From Xylaria sp. FL1777 (taxonomy: Eukaryota; Ascomycota; Sordariomycetes; Xylariales; Xylariaceae): a DNA stretch of 64,000 nucleotides. Positions 61,769 to 64,000 of the stretch are shown one piece after another. Both the position numbers and the translations under genes were made by a program. The stretch's first letter is position 1, and every line of letters starts with the position of its first letter. The stretch lies in assembly GCA_022578965.1 (NCBI GenBank), contig MU400693.1, forward strand, positions 19,284-83,283, written 5' to 3'. The notes beneath the pieces are model-generated. The model was not told the DNA's origin, did not search any database, and saw only the letters and a list, made by a program, of their open reading frames with translations.

Positions 61769-64000
61769 GAAGTTATTACTTTTTTTACTTTTTCTTTATT
61801 TATATAATTATATATTTTTTATATTTAGTTATTTACTTAGTTTTAGTTCTTTAGCTATTAATTTTTTATAATTATTAAGTATTAATATATTTATTACTTT
61901 TAATTTTTTAAAACCTTTATTAATGCATATTAATAAAAGTACTTTAAAAACTTCTTTAACGAACTATTGCTAAAAATCTTATTATTACTTATAAATTAAA
62001 ACTTTAAAAGTAAACTTGTTATATTAATATATAATAAGTTTGTTATATTTTAATAACTTTTTAATTAATAGAACTTAGCATATAAAAATAAATATTAATA
62101 TAAAAAGTTAAATAATAAACGATTTATAAAATAAACTTTTAAAAGTATACTAAAGAAATATTTAAAAAACAAAAATGCTAAATAGCATTATATAAGTAAA
62201 CCTTATTTAATAATTAATAAACTAGATTTAAATAATATTACTAAAAACAAAAAGTTAAAAATTAAGTTTAAAAATTTTAAAGATTTTTAAAATTAACAAT
62301 GTATTAAAATAATAAACTTTAGCATTTTTACTAGCTATTATTATTAAAAAAAAAGCAATAGTAAAAAAAAAAAAGTTAAATAATAGTAATAAAAAAAAAC
62401 TAATATTAATACTAGCTTATAAAATAAACTAGTTGCTTTAATTTAAAAAGTAGCTTAAATATTAAACGTTATAACTTTTAAACTAGCATAAATATTAGTT
62501 ATAATAATTAAAGCAGCAATAATAATTATTATTATAATAATAAATTAAAGTTTTAAACAAATAATTATATTATAACTAATATTAATATTATTACTAGTAA
62601 ACTTAACGCTTATTTTTATTACTGCTATATTTAAAATAAGAATTTAAAATAAAAAACTTAATTTTTTATTATTATTACTGCTTTTATTATTAAGATTATT
62701 TATAATATTAAAAATACTAAACATTAAAAGTTTTAAACTTATTGCTTTAAAGCTTTATAATAAATTTATAAATATAAAAGTTTTTTTAATTTATGTTAAA
62801 CTTTATTTAAAATAATACTTTATTATTATTACAAAAAAAAATTAAAAAATAATAATTATTTTATAGTTTTTATTAAAAAAAGTACTAAAATGGTTTTAAT
62901 TTATTTTAAAAGATTTTTTAAAAATTAATAAATTAACTAATTTTAAGCTAAAAACAAAAAAATTTTTTAAAAACTACGTTAAGTTTAAAAATTAAATAAA
63001 AGCATTATTTAAAAATATTTAAAAAGCAAAACATATAAAAAAAGCACTTTATTGCTTAAAACAAACAAAAATAATAATAAATTATGCTATAAAATTTAAA
63101 TAATTAATAATAATTTTAAAATTGCTTAAATTTATACTATTTTATTTATTTTATAATAAACTTAAAACTTAAGTTTAAAATAAATTATATAAAATAAATA
63201 AACTAGCAAAGATTAATATGTATATTAATATAGCTATTATAATTAATTAATAATTATTTAACTAGTATTTTAAAACTAAAAAAACTAAAAAAAACAAAAA
63301 AAAAAAATACTTAAGAAAATATTAAATAAAGATTTAAGCAAATTAATAAAGTTTAAAAATAATAACTTTAAAATATGTTTAAAATTAAATATTATAACTA
63401 TAAAAAAAAAAAACACTTTTAAAAATAATGCTAATTTAAAAAAAAAAACAAAAAAAAAAGCTATAAAAAAGAAAAGATTTTCTAACTTAAAAAAAAAGTA
63501 TAAGTTATAAAAGTTCAAAATAACAAAAAATAATAAAGCAATTTAAAAAATATATTTTTAAAGCAAAAATATAAAGTTGCTATTTTAAGTTAAAATAAAA
63601 ATATTATACTAAATAAATCTAAATGCTTTATTTATATAAGTTAAAATAAATAAGCATACAAATATTATTTAAAAGCTTTATAATTATTAAAACAAATTGC
63701 AAAAAAATATATTTGCTATATAAATAATTAAAGTTATTTAATATATAATTTAAAAAAATAGTTTAATTAAAAGTAATAAATAATAAAAAGTAATAAGTTA
63801 ATATAGTTAGTAAACTTATAAAACTATAAAAATTTTAAACTATTAAAGCTTAAAATATAGCTTAAAAAATTATGTTTAAAAAAATAAAACTATAACTATA
63901 AATAATATAATTATTAAACTAATTATAAACTATTAAAACATTTAGTTATTAAATAAACTTAAAAAAACAGAACTTATAAAACTTTAAAGCAAAAACAAAT

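Larger units (their letters stand above)
14975..64000. other. Large AT-rich, RIP-like mutated block without genes
   Basis: From about 14975 to the window end the DNA is roughly 80% A+T (about 19% G+C in ten sampled 60-base lines) and full of TAA and TAG in every frame. The longest frames are only 60-95 codons of Ile/Leu/Phe/Lys/Asn/Tyr. The surviving C and G are mostly inside GC, AC and GT dinucleotides (AGCT, GCA, TGC). TC/GA and CC/GG are rare. This fits repeats destroyed by C-to-T mutation, with the original elements (probably transposons) no longer recognisable. The abrupt edge, long extent and internal repeat families support this over simple AT-biased intergenic DNA. It may be a pericentromeric, subtelomeric or dispersed heterochromatic island. 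Apart from the repeats listed separately I see no gene, tRNA or rRNA in it. Confidence 0.85.

Noticed and set aside
63285..63518. 77-codon minus-strand frame rich in Phe
   Set aside because: It is the reverse complement of A-run sequence; low-complexity artefact.
14975..64000. AT block as mitochondrial DNA
   Set aside because: No long open reading frames even allowing TGA as Trp, no recognisable rRNA or tRNA, and it is continuous with intron-bearing nuclear genes.

Overview
The window looks like nuclear DNA of a filamentous ascomycete (Pezizomycotina). It holds an intron-rich ABCC transporter with short introns (47-68 bp, GT..AG, CTAAC/CTGAC-type branch sites) and a fungus-specific secreted DUF8021 protein, followed by a very AT-rich block dense in stop codons of the kind left by repeat-induced mutation.

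Layout. (1) 1-14.97 kb is of ordinary composition and carries genes. A full-length ABCC/MRP-type transporter lies on the minus strand (281..5482). I could rebuild its 16-exon structure so that every splice keeps frame, giving 1459 codons with both nucleotide-binding domains intact. Upstream on the same strand are an unrecognised ~290-aa protein (6468..7367) and an unrecognised 208-aa frame (9779..10405). Between and beyond them are protein-like but interrupted stretches that may be gene relics. A secreted DUF8021-family glycoprotein is on the plus strand (12875..13804). (2) At about 14.97 kb composition changes within a few tens of bases. From there to the end (about 49 kb) the DNA is roughly 80% A+T, has no credible gene, and contains tandem repeats, microsatellites and a dispersed family seen in three copies (two direct, one inverted).

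Main observation. The surviving C/G in the AT block are not distributed as classical Neurospora-type RIP (CpA target) would leave them. CpA/TpG is still common. TpC/GpA and CpC/GpG are strongly depleted and GpC is enriched. This points to C-to-T change where C follows a pyrimidine. Pairs of repeat copies inside the block show some TC/TT differences directly. This is a hand tally on sample lines and needs a full count.

The genes do not form an obvious pathway. An ABCC transporter near a secreted protein and hypothetical genes, next to a decayed repeat block, fits an accessory, subtelomeric or pericentromeric setting, but nothing in the window proves which.
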